Origin: Acidimicrobiaceae bacterium
GTDB lineage: Bacteria; Actinomycetota; Acidimicrobiia; Acidimicrobiales; UBA10347
Assembly (NCBI GenBank): GCA_003485885.1
Contig: DNHM01000522.1
Span: 1 to 14,940 of the forward strand
Direction of reading: 5' to 3'
DNA: 14,940 bases
The notes under the pieces are model-generated. The model worked only from the letters and a program-made list of their open reading frames with translations, was not told the DNA's origin and did no database searches. Positions within the stretch are counted from its first letter, which is position 1. Each line of letters opens with the position of its first letter. This document shows, in pieces, positions 7,501 to 13,671 of this stretch. A program made the translations under genes and the position numbers.

Positions 7501-7914
7501 GACCGCTGCCGCAGTACCCGGCACGATCGGGATGTCGAGCCGAGTTGCCAACTCGCGGGCATGAACCTTGTTGCCGAAGAGTTCGAGGGCCTCAGGCGAC
7601 GGGCCAATAAACGTCATACCAGCCTGGGCGCAGCGTCGAGCAAACTCGGCGTTCTCTGCAAGGAAGCCATAACCGGGATGGACCGCGTCGCAACCAGAAT
7701 CCACCCCCGCCTGGACAACCGCATCAATATCGAGGTACGCAGCGACCGGATCTGATGATGGCGGCAGCGTGCTGTGGCTCGTTCCTGCCGTGGTGTGAAG
7801 CGCAGCAGCGTCAGCCGCTGGCGCGATGGTCACCGCCTCGATCCCCAATGCTGCAGCAGCGTGAGCGATACGTATCGCGATCTCGCCGCGGTTAGCTATT
7901 AGAACTCGTTGCAT
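4528..7914 (-). CDS. Single-chain biotin-dependent acyl-CoA carboxylase (LCC type)
   Basis: This 1,128-residue protein carries all three functions of a biotin carboxylase system on one chain. Residues 1 to about 445 are biotin carboxylase: RVLIANRGEIA at the start, the ATP-grasp glycine loop GGGGRG (162-167) and the catalytic segment NPRIQVEH (291-298). A Pro/Ser/Thr/Ala-rich linker follows, then the biotin carrier domain (about 488-562) with AMKME, K525 being the biotinylated lysine. Residues from about 575 form the two halves of a carboxyltransferase, with the oxyanion motif SSGGGS (709-714) and FGVAGNNYATPR (1015-1026). Length and layout match the single-chain long-chain acyl-CoA carboxylases known from mycobacteria and Rhodopseudomonas. 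The enzyme uses ATP and bicarbonate to carboxylate an acyl-CoA; the acyl group cannot be told from sequence. AGGGG (7921-7925) is six bases before the ATG. The enoyl-CoA hydratase follows downstream. Confidence 0.93.
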   Translation of the reverse strand: MQRVLIANRGEIAIRIAHAAAALGIEAVTIAPAADAAALHTTAGTSHSTLPPSSDPVAAYLDIDAVVQAGVDSGCDAVHPGYGFLAENAEFARRCAQAGMTFIGPSPEALELFGNKVHARELATRLDIPIVPGTAAAVSTADDAVTAAEAIGYPIMLKAAAGGGGRGIRAVTTADELPAAFERCQSEALGSFGDGSVFLERLVVDPRHIEVQVMADNTGHVVHFFERDCSIQIRNQKVVEVAPAPNLKPELRSRILADAITLVSGADYRNAGTVEFLVEPSTGEYFFIECNPRIQVEHTITEQIMGVDLVQTQFRVAMGETLEALNMGDQGAIGEPRGWALQARVVATGTGTITGYREPSGPGVRVDGSGYAGWTPPPQFDPLMAKVIVSTPSGTFDAAVDHARRAVQRFHIAGVSTNLGQLDAILAHDAVRSGDARTSLLTNEPGLASAPEPSGPMLAMLAAQTTSQPASTADSGPSAPTRSLPIEPGEQAVESPLVGAVIEVLVDVGDAVTVGDTLLVVTAMKMETLVTAPCSGVVSQLGELQQGDPVTAGDVLAVITPSEDGAPAQAPSGENTWGPMLDEVATLERLAHERLSPGSSDPGVVRQRNRNKLTCRERIDLLLDDGSFREVGSIAGFASYNEYGDIDAFTPANMVGGHGLIDERPTIVCADDFTSRGGHSDGAIGAKSTYLDRLSIELQMPSIRLLDGSSGGGSVASMVPKQKETGDSAAKESSGAIKAGRPRVSGGGGSFLPGHLGSSMYAKQLATVPVVNMLLGSVVGLGAAKAVLGHFSVMVRDTAQLFVAGPPVVSHAMGYEVTKEDLGDWRIHCRNGSVDNLAESEEEAVAMTRRFLSYLPTSVYHSPTVLAPTTADPADRRDEELFTIVPRNRTTTFDIRRAIALLADKDSFFEIGALWGSDQVVGFARFNGHPVGIVASDSRHINGGALTADGCDKLTRHLDLCDLFHVPVLNLVDNPGFAVGIEHEINSTIRKGATWMVAAAQSKVPMFSVLMRRSFGVAGNNYATPRSNATMRVAWPAADTGGIPPEGGIEAAYKRQLAESDDPAALRAELNARIESARGPVGPLNRFELEEMVDPRDTRRLICEWLPTAYRLINLPTNLGPRPLDYRP

Positions 7915-7984
7915 GTCATGCCCCTAAAGATGTGCTCGGGTAACGATTGCCGTCCGAACGGTGTTCATCCAAACTCGCCGTGGC

Positions 7985-7990
7985 TAACGT
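7985..7990 (+). promoter_or_regulatory. Candidate -10 box giving a leaderless nucleoside hydrolase message
   Basis: TAACGT is followed by exactly six bases and then the ATG at 7997, so the predicted first transcribed base is the A of the start codon or the base before it. There is no Shine-Dalgarno sequence. The 82-bp gap (7915-7996) is shared with the divergent carboxylase gene, which instead has a clear AGGGG ribosome binding site. Confidence 0.45.
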
Positions 7991-7996
7991 CACCCG

Positions 7997-8923
7997 ATGC
8001 GCAAGTTCTTGATCGATACCGACACCGCGAGCGACGATGCAGTGGCCATGTGTATGGCCTTACGACATCCCGACATCGATGTGGTTGGTTTCACCGTGGT
8101 TGCTGGAAATGTGCCGCTGGATCAGGCAGTGCAGAACGCGTTGTACACCGTCGAGTTATGCGGCGCCACTACGCCGGTCTATGCAGGAGCGTCAGAGCCG
8201 CTCGCACGCGATCTCGAGACGGCGCAGAACGTGCACGGTCAGGATGGCATGGGCGATATCGGCCTCGACCTGCAGGGGCGAACGCCAGCAGAGGGGTGGG
8301 CGCCGCAGTTCATCGTGGACACCATCCGTGCCTATCCAGGTGAGATTACCCTCGTGGCCATCGGTCCACTTACGAACGTCGCGATAGCGCTGTTGTGGGC
8401 ACCGGACATCGCCGAGAAGGTTGACCGAGTCGTGATCATGGGAGGCACCGGCGAACACGGACCCGGCAATGTTTCACCGACGGCAGAGTTTAACTTCTGG
8501 GTGGATCCCGAGGCAGTCCGGGTCGTTTTGCGATCAGGTATGCCGGTCGAACTTGTTGGGTGGGACATCTCGACGACGTCTGCAGTGGTGACCGAACAAC
8601 GACGCGACGAGTTGCGAGCATTACAGAGCGAACTGGCCGACTTCAGCATGGATATCCAAGCGACTCTCCAGGCGTATGCCTTCGAGGAGACTCGTCTCGA
8701 CGGCCCCGACTTCCCAGATCCCATTGCCGTTGCGCACGCGATCGATCCGGCGCCTGCGACCAGCGAATTCCTCGGTGTCGACATTGCGATCGGGCCCGAT
8801 CCCATGCGTGGCACCCTGATCGTGGATCACTACGGCTTTGCCCAAATGAAACCGAATGCAACGATCGTGACCCACTATCCCGAAGACACATTCTTCGCGA
8901 TGTTGCATGATTTGCTCGGTTAA
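7997..8923 (+). CDS. Inosine-uridine-type nucleoside hydrolase
   Basis: This 308-residue protein has the usual length and all the calcium-site landmarks. These are the N-terminal DTDTASDD (7-14, the DxDxxxDD signature), NVHGQDGMGD (about 78-87), the AIGPLTN loop (about 121-127), EFNFWVDPEA (164-173) and a late aspartate in FPDPIAVAH (about 239-247). The family cleaves the N-glycosidic bond of nucleosides to give a free base and ribose, for salvage or carbon supply, in the cytoplasm. The active-site histidine usage does not let me assign purine or pyrimidine preference. DTDPG of classical members is DTDTA here, a common variant. The ATG at 7997 has no ribosome binding site but a -10 box at leaderless distance. 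Its stop codon overlaps the stop of the convergent dioxygenase gene. Confidence 0.9.
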   Translation: MRKFLIDTDTASDDAVAMCMALRHPDIDVVGFTVVAGNVPLDQAVQNALYTVELCGATTPVYAGASEPLARDLETAQNVHGQDGMGDIGLDLQGRTPAEGWAPQFIVDTIRAYPGEITLVAIGPLTNVAIALLWAPDIAEKVDRVVIMGGTGEHGPGNVSPTAEFNFWVDPEAVRVVLRSGMPVELVGWDISTTSAVVTEQRRDELRALQSELADFSMDIQATLQAYAFEETRLDGPDFPDPIAVAHAIDPAPATSEFLGVDIAIGPDPMRGTLIVDHYGFAQMKPNATIVTHYPEDTFFAMLHDLLG

Positions 8924-9840
8924 TCGAAGAGCTGGGCTTTCATTGCCTCGGCCTGGGGGCTGAGCTCAGCTGAAGCATGGTTTACTGCGGACTCGGTCGC
9001 TGGGTCACCAGCGATGCGGGTATGCCACATGCGTCGTGGTTCGTCCATCTTCCATGGCACGCCCCGATGCATGATGCAGCGGTTGTCCCACAGGACAGCT
9101 TCGCCTTCGGTCCATTGGTGCTGATAGGTACGTGGTGGTTGAGCAGCGGCGGCGTTGATGCGATCGATCAACTCGGTCGACTCGGATTCGCTCATGCCAA
9201 TAATATTGTGGGCATGGCGCCCAAGCAGCAGGTTTGTGCGGCCGGTGACGGGGTGGACCTTGGTTAGAGGTCGCAGCGACACGTCCATGTCGTGGTAGCC
9301 GTACATGCCATAGGTGCCGTCGTCCTTCAGTGTCGGCAGCAGGTTGGAGCGACCCATGCTGTAGTACAAGGAGTGGTAGGCATGTTTGCCTTCGAGGAGT
9401 TGTTTGGTCTCGTCGTCGAGTACGTCGTAGGCAGCCCGGGCATCGGTCCACGCGGTGTCACCGCCGCCTTCGGGCACGATCTCGGCGGTGAATACGGCCC
9501 CTTTGGCCTGCACCGGCATGTAGGTGCTGTCAAAATGCCAGGCCTGGTTGCCCTTGAGTGATTTGACCAGATCGTCGTCATCGGCTGAATGAACCATGCC
9601 GTCGCTGGTGATGTTGGAAATCGCGGCGGCACTGAACTCAAGTTCACCGAACCGACGGGCAAACGTGTCTTGTTCGTCCTTGGACAGAAACTGGTCGGGA
9701 AAGATCAATAACCCGAACGTGATCCACGCGTCGTAAATCGTAGTGAACGTGTCTTCGTCGAGTTCACGAACATCAACGCCACGCACCCAAGCACCGAATG
9801 TGGTGTCTTTGATTGGCTCGACCTGCACTGCTGTTTCCAT
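8920..9840 (-). CDS. TauD/TfdA-family 2-oxoglutarate-dependent dioxygenase
   Basis: This 306-residue enzyme has the length and motifs of the TauD/TfdA family. The iron ligands are H102 and D104 in AWHFDSTYMP and H258 in IMHRGVPW, followed by the arginine-rich segment RRMWHTR (269-275) that binds 2-oxoglutarate. Members use Fe(II), oxygen and 2-oxoglutarate to hydroxylate a carbon next to a sulfonate, ether or similar group, which often then breaks. Taurine is only one possible substrate, and the substrate here is unknown. I chose the ATG at 9840 because AGGGA (9849-9853) lies eight bases upstream. A start at 9849 would sit directly on that ribosome binding site. No sulfonate transporter is beside it. 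The gene converges on the nucleoside hydrolase with a four-base overlap. Confidence 0.88.
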   Translation of the reverse strand: METAVQVEPIKDTTFGAWVRGVDVRELDEDTFTTIYDAWITFGLLIFPDQFLSKDEQDTFARRFGELEFSAAAISNITSDGMVHSADDDDLVKSLKGNQAWHFDSTYMPVQAKGAVFTAEIVPEGGGDTAWTDARAAYDVLDDETKQLLEGKHAYHSLYYSMGRSNLLPTLKDDGTYGMYGYHDMDVSLRPLTKVHPVTGRTNLLLGRHAHNIIGMSESESTELIDRINAAAAQPPRTYQHQWTEGEAVLWDNRCIMHRGVPWKMDEPRRMWHTRIAGDPATESAVNHASAELSPQAEAMKAQLFD

Positions 9841-9848
9841 AAAAACCA

Positions 9849-9864
9849 TCCCTGCCCGACATTA
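9849..9864 (-). promoter_or_regulatory. Candidate -10 box and ribosome binding site of the TauD-like gene
   Basis: On the minus strand TAATGT (9859-9864) precedes AGGGA (9849-9853), which is eight bases from the chosen ATG. Transcription from this box would give a leader of only about a dozen bases. The TAAT is flanked by GAC and GTC, a small dyad. A weak TTCCAC (9882-9887) sits 17 bases upstream. Confidence 0.35.
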
Positions 9865-9911
9865 GTCAGGAACGGGCCGAGGTGGAAAGGCGATGCAAAA
9901 GATGAAGTTGG

Positions 9912-10031
9912 TTACAGCGGCAGGCTGGCTGCGAAACGTTCGATGACCACAAGCGCTTCACCGCCGGTAACGATGAATGCAGCAAATGTCCCGCAAGATA
10001 CAACCAGCGCCAGAAACTGAGCTTTGGACAT
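9912..10031 (-). CDS. Putative small single-pass membrane protein, 39 residues
   Basis: The frame encodes MSKAQFLALV, continues hydrophobic through about residue 22 (VVSCGTFAAFIVTG), and ends with EALVVIERFAASLPL. One membrane helix with a short amphipathic tail is plausible. A cytoplasmic N terminus carrying a lysine at position 3 would fit. I do not recognise the family. Support is indirect: the ATG is six bases after a -10-like CATACT, a palindrome lies at the matching -35 position, and the frame fills what would otherwise be an empty gap. It is 71 bp upstream of the TauD-like gene on the same strand. Against it are its small size and the lack of a ribosome binding site. Confidence 0.45.
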   Translation of the reverse strand: MSKAQFLALVVSCGTFAAFIVTGGEALVVIERFAASLPL

Positions 10032-10037
10032 ACCGTC

Positions 10038-10071
10038 AGTATGAACAACGAGTAGCTCCGCTCACAGTGAG
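10038..10071 (-). promoter_or_regulatory. Candidate promoter with palindrome upstream of the 39-residue gene
   Basis: On the minus strand, CATACT (10038-10043) is six bases before the ATG at 10031, a leaderless distance. An 11-bp palindrome, CTCAC-A-GTGAG (10061-10071), covers the place where a -35 element would be, and two more pairs beyond one wobble extend it. It could be an operator. Confidence 0.33.
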
Positions 10072-10118
10072 TGGTCGTATTTGAGTCAGACGGCTTAGGC
10101 AAATGTCCTATCGATGTA

Positions 10119-10136
10119 CACCTGTGGGTACAGGTG
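10119..10136 (-). terminator. Hairpin downstream of the CoA-transferase operon
   Basis: The perfect 7-bp arms CACCTGT and ACAGGTG enclose a four-base loop, twenty bases past the stop codon of the CoA-transferase. On the minus strand no run of T follows, so it would be a hairpin-only terminator of the kind often proposed in actinobacteria. Confidence 0.5.
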
Positions 10137-10155
10137 GGTTGGCGACTCGGGCCGG

Positions 10156-12390
10156 CTAGCTCGGCGGTTCGGTAACGACGATGCCACTTTCGACCAGTTC
10201 GCTGATTTCGCTGGGGCTGAAACCTGCGGCATGCAAGGTTTGCTGATTGTGTTGACCCAGCGTGGGCGCAGGTCCGAGGTCCAGTAGTGGGGTGGCCGAC
10301 AGCCCAATGGGCGTGACCGGGGTGGTGAAAGGGCCGATCTCGGGTTGGTCGACCGTTGCCCAAGCATTGCGGGATTGCAGGTGTGAATCGCTGGCCAGGT
10401 CGGGAGCCTTGGCCACCTTGGCAGCGGGAACCCCAGCGGCTTGCAGCGCAACAGCAAGTTGGTCTGCGTCTTGTTCGGCCGCGACTGCGGTGAAGGCGCA
10501 ATCGAACTGGTCATGGTCTGATGCCAATGACAGGTCGAGTTCGAAGAGCTCGAAAAGAGCGCTGCGCATTCTTTCGTCGAGCACAGAGAGAGCAATCCAG
10601 TTGTCGTCGCCCGTACACCGGTAGACGCCCTGAAAGAGATAGCGGCGATCGCGGTTGCCGCAGGGCTGAAACGGTCCATCAACCTGTGCTTCAACGACCC
10701 GGTCACCAACCGCGGCCACGGTGGATTCGAACTGTGCAGCCTCGATCGTTACACCACCCAGCCCGTGTGCGAGCCCAGCCCAGAGATGCATGAGTACGGC
10801 CGACGCCGCATGGAGGCCAGCAATCGGGTCGGGCCAAGCAATCCCACCCTTCCACGGCGTTTGGTCGTGATAACCAATCAAGGCCGATAGCCCAGCGTGA
10901 GAGTCGACCGAGGATCCATACGCCAGCCAATGTTCGGCCGGGCCGCTGCGGCCGTAACCCGGCATCGTCAGATAGATCAGATCGGGGTTGAGCGCATGCA
11001 GCGACTCTTCGTCGAACCCAAGCTGGGGCATGACCCGCGAGCTGAAGTTCTCGAGCAGAACATGAAAGTGCGGCACCAGCCTGGCAAGGGTTGCCTGGCC
11101 AGTCTCGGTTTGCAGGTCAAGTGCCAGTGACTGTTTACCAAGTGCGTACTTGACGAAATGGGTGTTGCGGTTCCACTGCCGTTCGCCGGGATCATCGTTC
11201 GGGAAGAACCGGGTTGCTTCGACCATGGACGGGGGCACGGTCTTGGGGCCTCGATGCCATGGGGCTTCGACCCACACAACTTCGGCACCAAGGTCTCGAA
11301 GGATGCGACCGCAGAGCGGGCCAGCCCACACCCTGGCCAGATCCAAGATTCGAAGGCCAGCGAGCGGCCCACCCTGAACATCGCCTGGTTGCCACGCGCC
11401 TGGACCAGGGTTCTGTCGATGGGTGAAGGTGAATGGCGGGCCAGGTGCCCGAACCGACGCATCAGACTCGAGTGGCCGAAAGAATGCCCGGTCGATGAGT
11501 TGGGGGTCATCCACAAGCTCAAGCGGGTTCAGAAGCGGCGCGGCAGGTATCCGCATCGCCTGGAACAGGTCGACGACTTCGGCCACGGAGCGGCTGCTCA
11601 GCCATTCCGTGAGCGGCTCGTCGAGCAGCTGAGGGTGACTCTGGAAGTCCATGGTCGAATCGATGTCGGGATGGTCAAGCAGATGGAGCAGGCCGGTAAC
11701 AGCCAGTAGTCCCTCGACCTGTTGCTGGGTCACGCCGACGATCGAAATCCAGCCATCGCTGCACGGGTAGGGGCCGTTCGGCTGACCCTGTCCGGTGTAA
11801 CGGTTGCCCATGCGGCAGAACACGTCGCCGGTCATGAACCACCGCAGCAGAGTGACCTGGTGCAGCGCCACCATGACCTGTACATGGCTGATCTCGACTG
11901 TCTGACCATGACCAAGACGAGGCCGGGCCACGATCGCTGCCATGGCGCCGACGAAGCCGTACAACCCCGACGCAACGCTGGGCTGATCTGGCGGCCCACG
12001 TAGCGGTTCGCGCTTGGGATCGCCATAGAGATACGCATGGCCACCTGCCGCGTAGTCGACCAAGTCGGTGCCCTTCCAGTGCGATCGGGTGCCGTGCATC
12101 CCGAACGGGCTGATCTGGACTCGCACGAGATGCGGCTGGTCGTCGAGCAGGAGCGGCGCTAGCGGAAGTGGAGCGGAACTCTCGATGAGCACATCAACGT
12201 TGGCAAAGTCGACCTCGGTCAGAGTTGCGGGCTGGGTGTCTGCCAATAGGTAGGCCTGTTGGTGATCGCTGAGTTGACTGTGCCCAACTGTGAGTACGTG
12301 GGCACCGCCATCAGCGAACATCTTGGCGCAGTAGGCGCCGGCCATCGAGCCAGCAACAGCGACAACGGTGAGGCCCTGGAGTGGCATCAT
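10156..12390 (-). CDS. Tandem-fused class III CoA-transferase (CaiB/BaiF family)
   Basis: This 744-residue protein holds two CaiB/BaiF domains in a row; single-domain members are about 400 residues. The second (about 342-744) is canonical: it begins GLRILDLARVWAGP, has DLGAEVVWVEAP (366-377), and carries the conserved aspartate D521 in AWPDPIAG, which forms the acyl-anhydride intermediate. The first (about 3-335) begins GLTVVAVAGSMAGAYCAKMF. At the equivalent of the aspartate motif it reads PSVASGL (about 137-143), so it probably lacks catalysis. The family moves CoA between carboxylic acids in the cytoplasm; the substrate is unknown. I chose the ATG at 12390, one base after the EamA gene's stop and nine bases after GAGG; the adjacent ATG at 12387 is equally possible. 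It is the last gene of the operon. Confidence 0.88.
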   Translation of the reverse strand: MMPLQGLTVVAVAGSMAGAYCAKMFADGGAHVLTVGHSQLSDHQQAYLLADTQPATLTEVDFANVDVLIESSAPLPLAPLLLDDQPHLVRVQISPFGMHGTRSHWKGTDLVDYAAGGHAYLYGDPKREPLRGPPDQPSVASGLYGFVGAMAAIVARPRLGHGQTVEISHVQVMVALHQVTLLRWFMTGDVFCRMGNRYTGQGQPNGPYPCSDGWISIVGVTQQQVEGLLAVTGLLHLLDHPDIDSTMDFQSHPQLLDEPLTEWLSSRSVAEVVDLFQAMRIPAAPLLNPLELVDDPQLIDRAFFRPLESDASVRAPGPPFTFTHRQNPGPGAWQPGDVQGGPLAGLRILDLARVWAGPLCGRILRDLGAEVVWVEAPWHRGPKTVPPSMVEATRFFPNDDPGERQWNRNTHFVKYALGKQSLALDLQTETGQATLARLVPHFHVLLENFSSRVMPQLGFDEESLHALNPDLIYLTMPGYGRSGPAEHWLAYGSSVDSHAGLSALIGYHDQTPWKGGIAWPDPIAGLHAASAVLMHLWAGLAHGLGGVTIEAAQFESTVAAVGDRVVEAQVDGPFQPCGNRDRRYLFQGVYRCTGDDNWIALSVLDERMRSALFELFELDLSLASDHDQFDCAFTAVAAEQDADQLAVALQAAGVPAAKVAKAPDLASDSHLQSRNAWATVDQPEIGPFTTPVTPIGLSATPLLDLGPAPTLGQHNQQTLHAAGFSPSEISELVESGIVVTEPPS

Positions 12391-12391
12391 C

Positions 12392-13282
12392 TCAGCGAAC
12401 CTCGGCTGCCTGGCGGGTATTCGCGGTGACAAGCACGTAGACACCCATGATGATGAGAACGCCGCCCATCAGTTCGACGATGCCCAGTCGTTCGTCTCGA
12501 ATCAACCAGCCGAAGAACACACCAAAGAGCGGAATGAGATAGGCAGTTGATGCCGCTTGGGTTGGTGTTGCCTTGCGGACAACGGTCGCGAGCAGGGCGA
12601 ACGTGACCGCATTTGCTGGTATTGCGGCATAGAGCAACGGCGCGAAGAGGCCTATCGTCCATTCGGTATCCGACGTGCCTTCGACTACCAGCGCGAACGG
12701 AATCAGGCACATCGCGGACATATACAGCTGGACCCCGACCAACATGATTGGACTGACGTTCGTCATGTCTTGCCACTTCATGTAGACGTTGCCAAACGCC
12801 CACGCGATAGCCGAGACGATCAGGCTGACAATGCCGATCGTCGCAGAGCCTCCGCCCAGTGATGGCGATGCGAGGACTAGCGTGCCAGCGAAGCCGACGG
12901 CGAGACCAAGTCCAGCCAGCCGGGAGATCTGAGTCTTCATCAGTACTAGGGCAAGCACTGCGGTGAACATGGGCATGGTGCTCGCTACCAGGGAGGCAAC
13001 GCCTGCAGTCACCCGGCTCACACCGAAGACCAACAGGCCGCTCGATACGGTGGTGATGCTGAGTGAGACCATGAAGATATTGAAGAGGTCACGACGGCTG
13101 GTCGGAAAGCGCTCACCACGGAGGAAGGCAAAACCGAGCAGGAACGTGCCGCCGATCACCGTGCGCATGCCAGCGATGAGCAATGGAGTGGAGTGATCGA
13201 GCGCGAATTTGAGCGCGGTGAAGTTGCCGCCGATCAGTACGGCAACCAAGACAACAACTGCCAGGACGGCTTTGGAGCTCAT
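12392..13282 (-). CDS. EamA-family (DMT superfamily) transporter
   Basis: This 296-residue inner-membrane protein has about ten hydrophobic segments, arranged as two five-helix EamA repeats (about residues 8-137 and 148-285). The second repeat has the typical PLFGVFFGWLIRDERLG segment (about 252-268), whose glutamate is a family hallmark. Members export or import amino acids, nucleotide sugars or other small metabolites. No substrate can be assigned. The start at 13282 has AGGG seven bases upstream. The gene begins nine bases after the NIPSNAP gene's stop and ends one base before the CoA-transferase start, so the three are almost certainly one transcript. It may move the acid handled by the CoA-transferase or a pathway by-product. 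Confidence 0.87.
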   Translation of the reverse strand: MSSKAVLAVVVLVAVLIGGNFTALKFALDHSTPLLIAGMRTVIGGTFLLGFAFLRGERFPTSRRDLFNIFMVSLSITTVSSGLLVFGVSRVTAGVASLVASTMPMFTAVLALVLMKTQISRLAGLGLAVGFAGTLVLASPSLGGGSATIGIVSLIVSAIAWAFGNVYMKWQDMTNVSPIMLVGVQLYMSAMCLIPFALVVEGTSDTEWTIGLFAPLLYAAIPANAVTFALLATVVRKATPTQAASTAYLIPLFGVFFGWLIRDERLGIVELMGGVLIIMGVYVLVTANTRQAAEVR

Positions 13283-13291
13283 GAGTGAGCC

Positions 13292-13615
13292 CTAGGGCTG
13301 AGGTCCCCAAGGAGCCGGGTTTAACAGCTGAATTTCTTGGGAGCCAATGTGGGGTCGCAGCTGCACGGCAAACTTCATAAAGTCCTCGTCGGCGAACAGG
13401 CGAGTCCAGAACGCTCGTCGGTCGGCGTCGTCATCGAACTTCCACATATGGACGAGTTGGTGGAGCCGACCGGTGTCCGACGTGAAGTAGCCAACCAGGT
13501 TGTCGCTATAACCGCCACTGGCGAGCGCTGGCCAGCCCTCTTCTGCATACAGTCGGATGACTTCGGGCATCTGCCCAACGATGACGTCGTAGGTGCGCTT
13601 TTCATAAATGGCCAT
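13292..13615 (-). CDS. NIPSNAP-family protein
   Basis: This 107-residue protein is the usual size of bacterial NIPSNAP proteins, which have a dimeric alpha-beta barrel (ferredoxin-like) fold. Recognisable parts are the opening IYEKRTYDVIVGQMPEVIRLY (about residues 3-23), LVGYFTSDTGRLHQLVHMWKF (about 40-60) with the paired histidines, DDADRRAFW (62-70), and the late LRPHIGSQEIQLL (86-98). The biochemical role of the family is not settled in bacteria. Members often stand next to catabolic genes and have been proposed to act as small isomerases, lyases or accessory proteins. It is the first gene of the operon with the EamA permease and CoA-transferase. Its ATG follows a TAGGTT box by six bases with no ribosome binding site. 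Confidence 0.88.
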   Translation of the reverse strand: MAIYEKRTYDVIVGQMPEVIRLYAEEGWPALASGGYSDNLVGYFTSDTGRLHQLVHMWKFDDDADRRAFWTRLFADEDFMKFAVQLRPHIGSQEIQLLNPAPWGPQP

Positions 13616-13621
13616 GGCGCG

Positions 13622-13627
13622 AACCTA
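13622..13627 (-). promoter_or_regulatory. Candidate -10 box of the NIPSNAP-EamA-CoA-transferase operon
   Basis: On the minus strand TAGGTT is followed by six bases and the ATG at 13615, predicting a leaderless transcript. It sits in the 56-bp gap (13616-13671) shared with the divergent amidohydrolase. Confidence 0.42.
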
Positions 13628-13634
13628 CTTGGCG

Positions 13635-13664
13635 TTCCGGTGCGCAAGCTCATCGAACTAGTCT
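13635..13664 (+). promoter_or_regulatory. Candidate promoter of the amidohydrolase gene
   Basis: TTCCGG (13635-13640), an 18-base spacer and TAGTCT (13659-13664) are followed by seven bases and the ATG at 13672. The -35 element and spacer length are the same as in the MFS promoter candidate at 1750-1779. Again no Shine-Dalgarno sequence is present. Confidence 0.42.
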
Positions 13665-13671
13665 CAGTCAC

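Noticed and set aside
9841..9849. Start of the TauD-like protein at the ATG at 9849
   Set aside because: That ATG abuts the AGGG itself, leaving no spacing for ribosome binding; the ATG at 9840 is spaced correctly.
12393..12444. Earlier start of the CoA-transferase inside the EamA gene
   Set aside because: The added residues (STCLSPRIPARQPRF and so on) are not family-like. The ATG at 12390 has a GAGG at good spacing and lies one base after the EamA stop.
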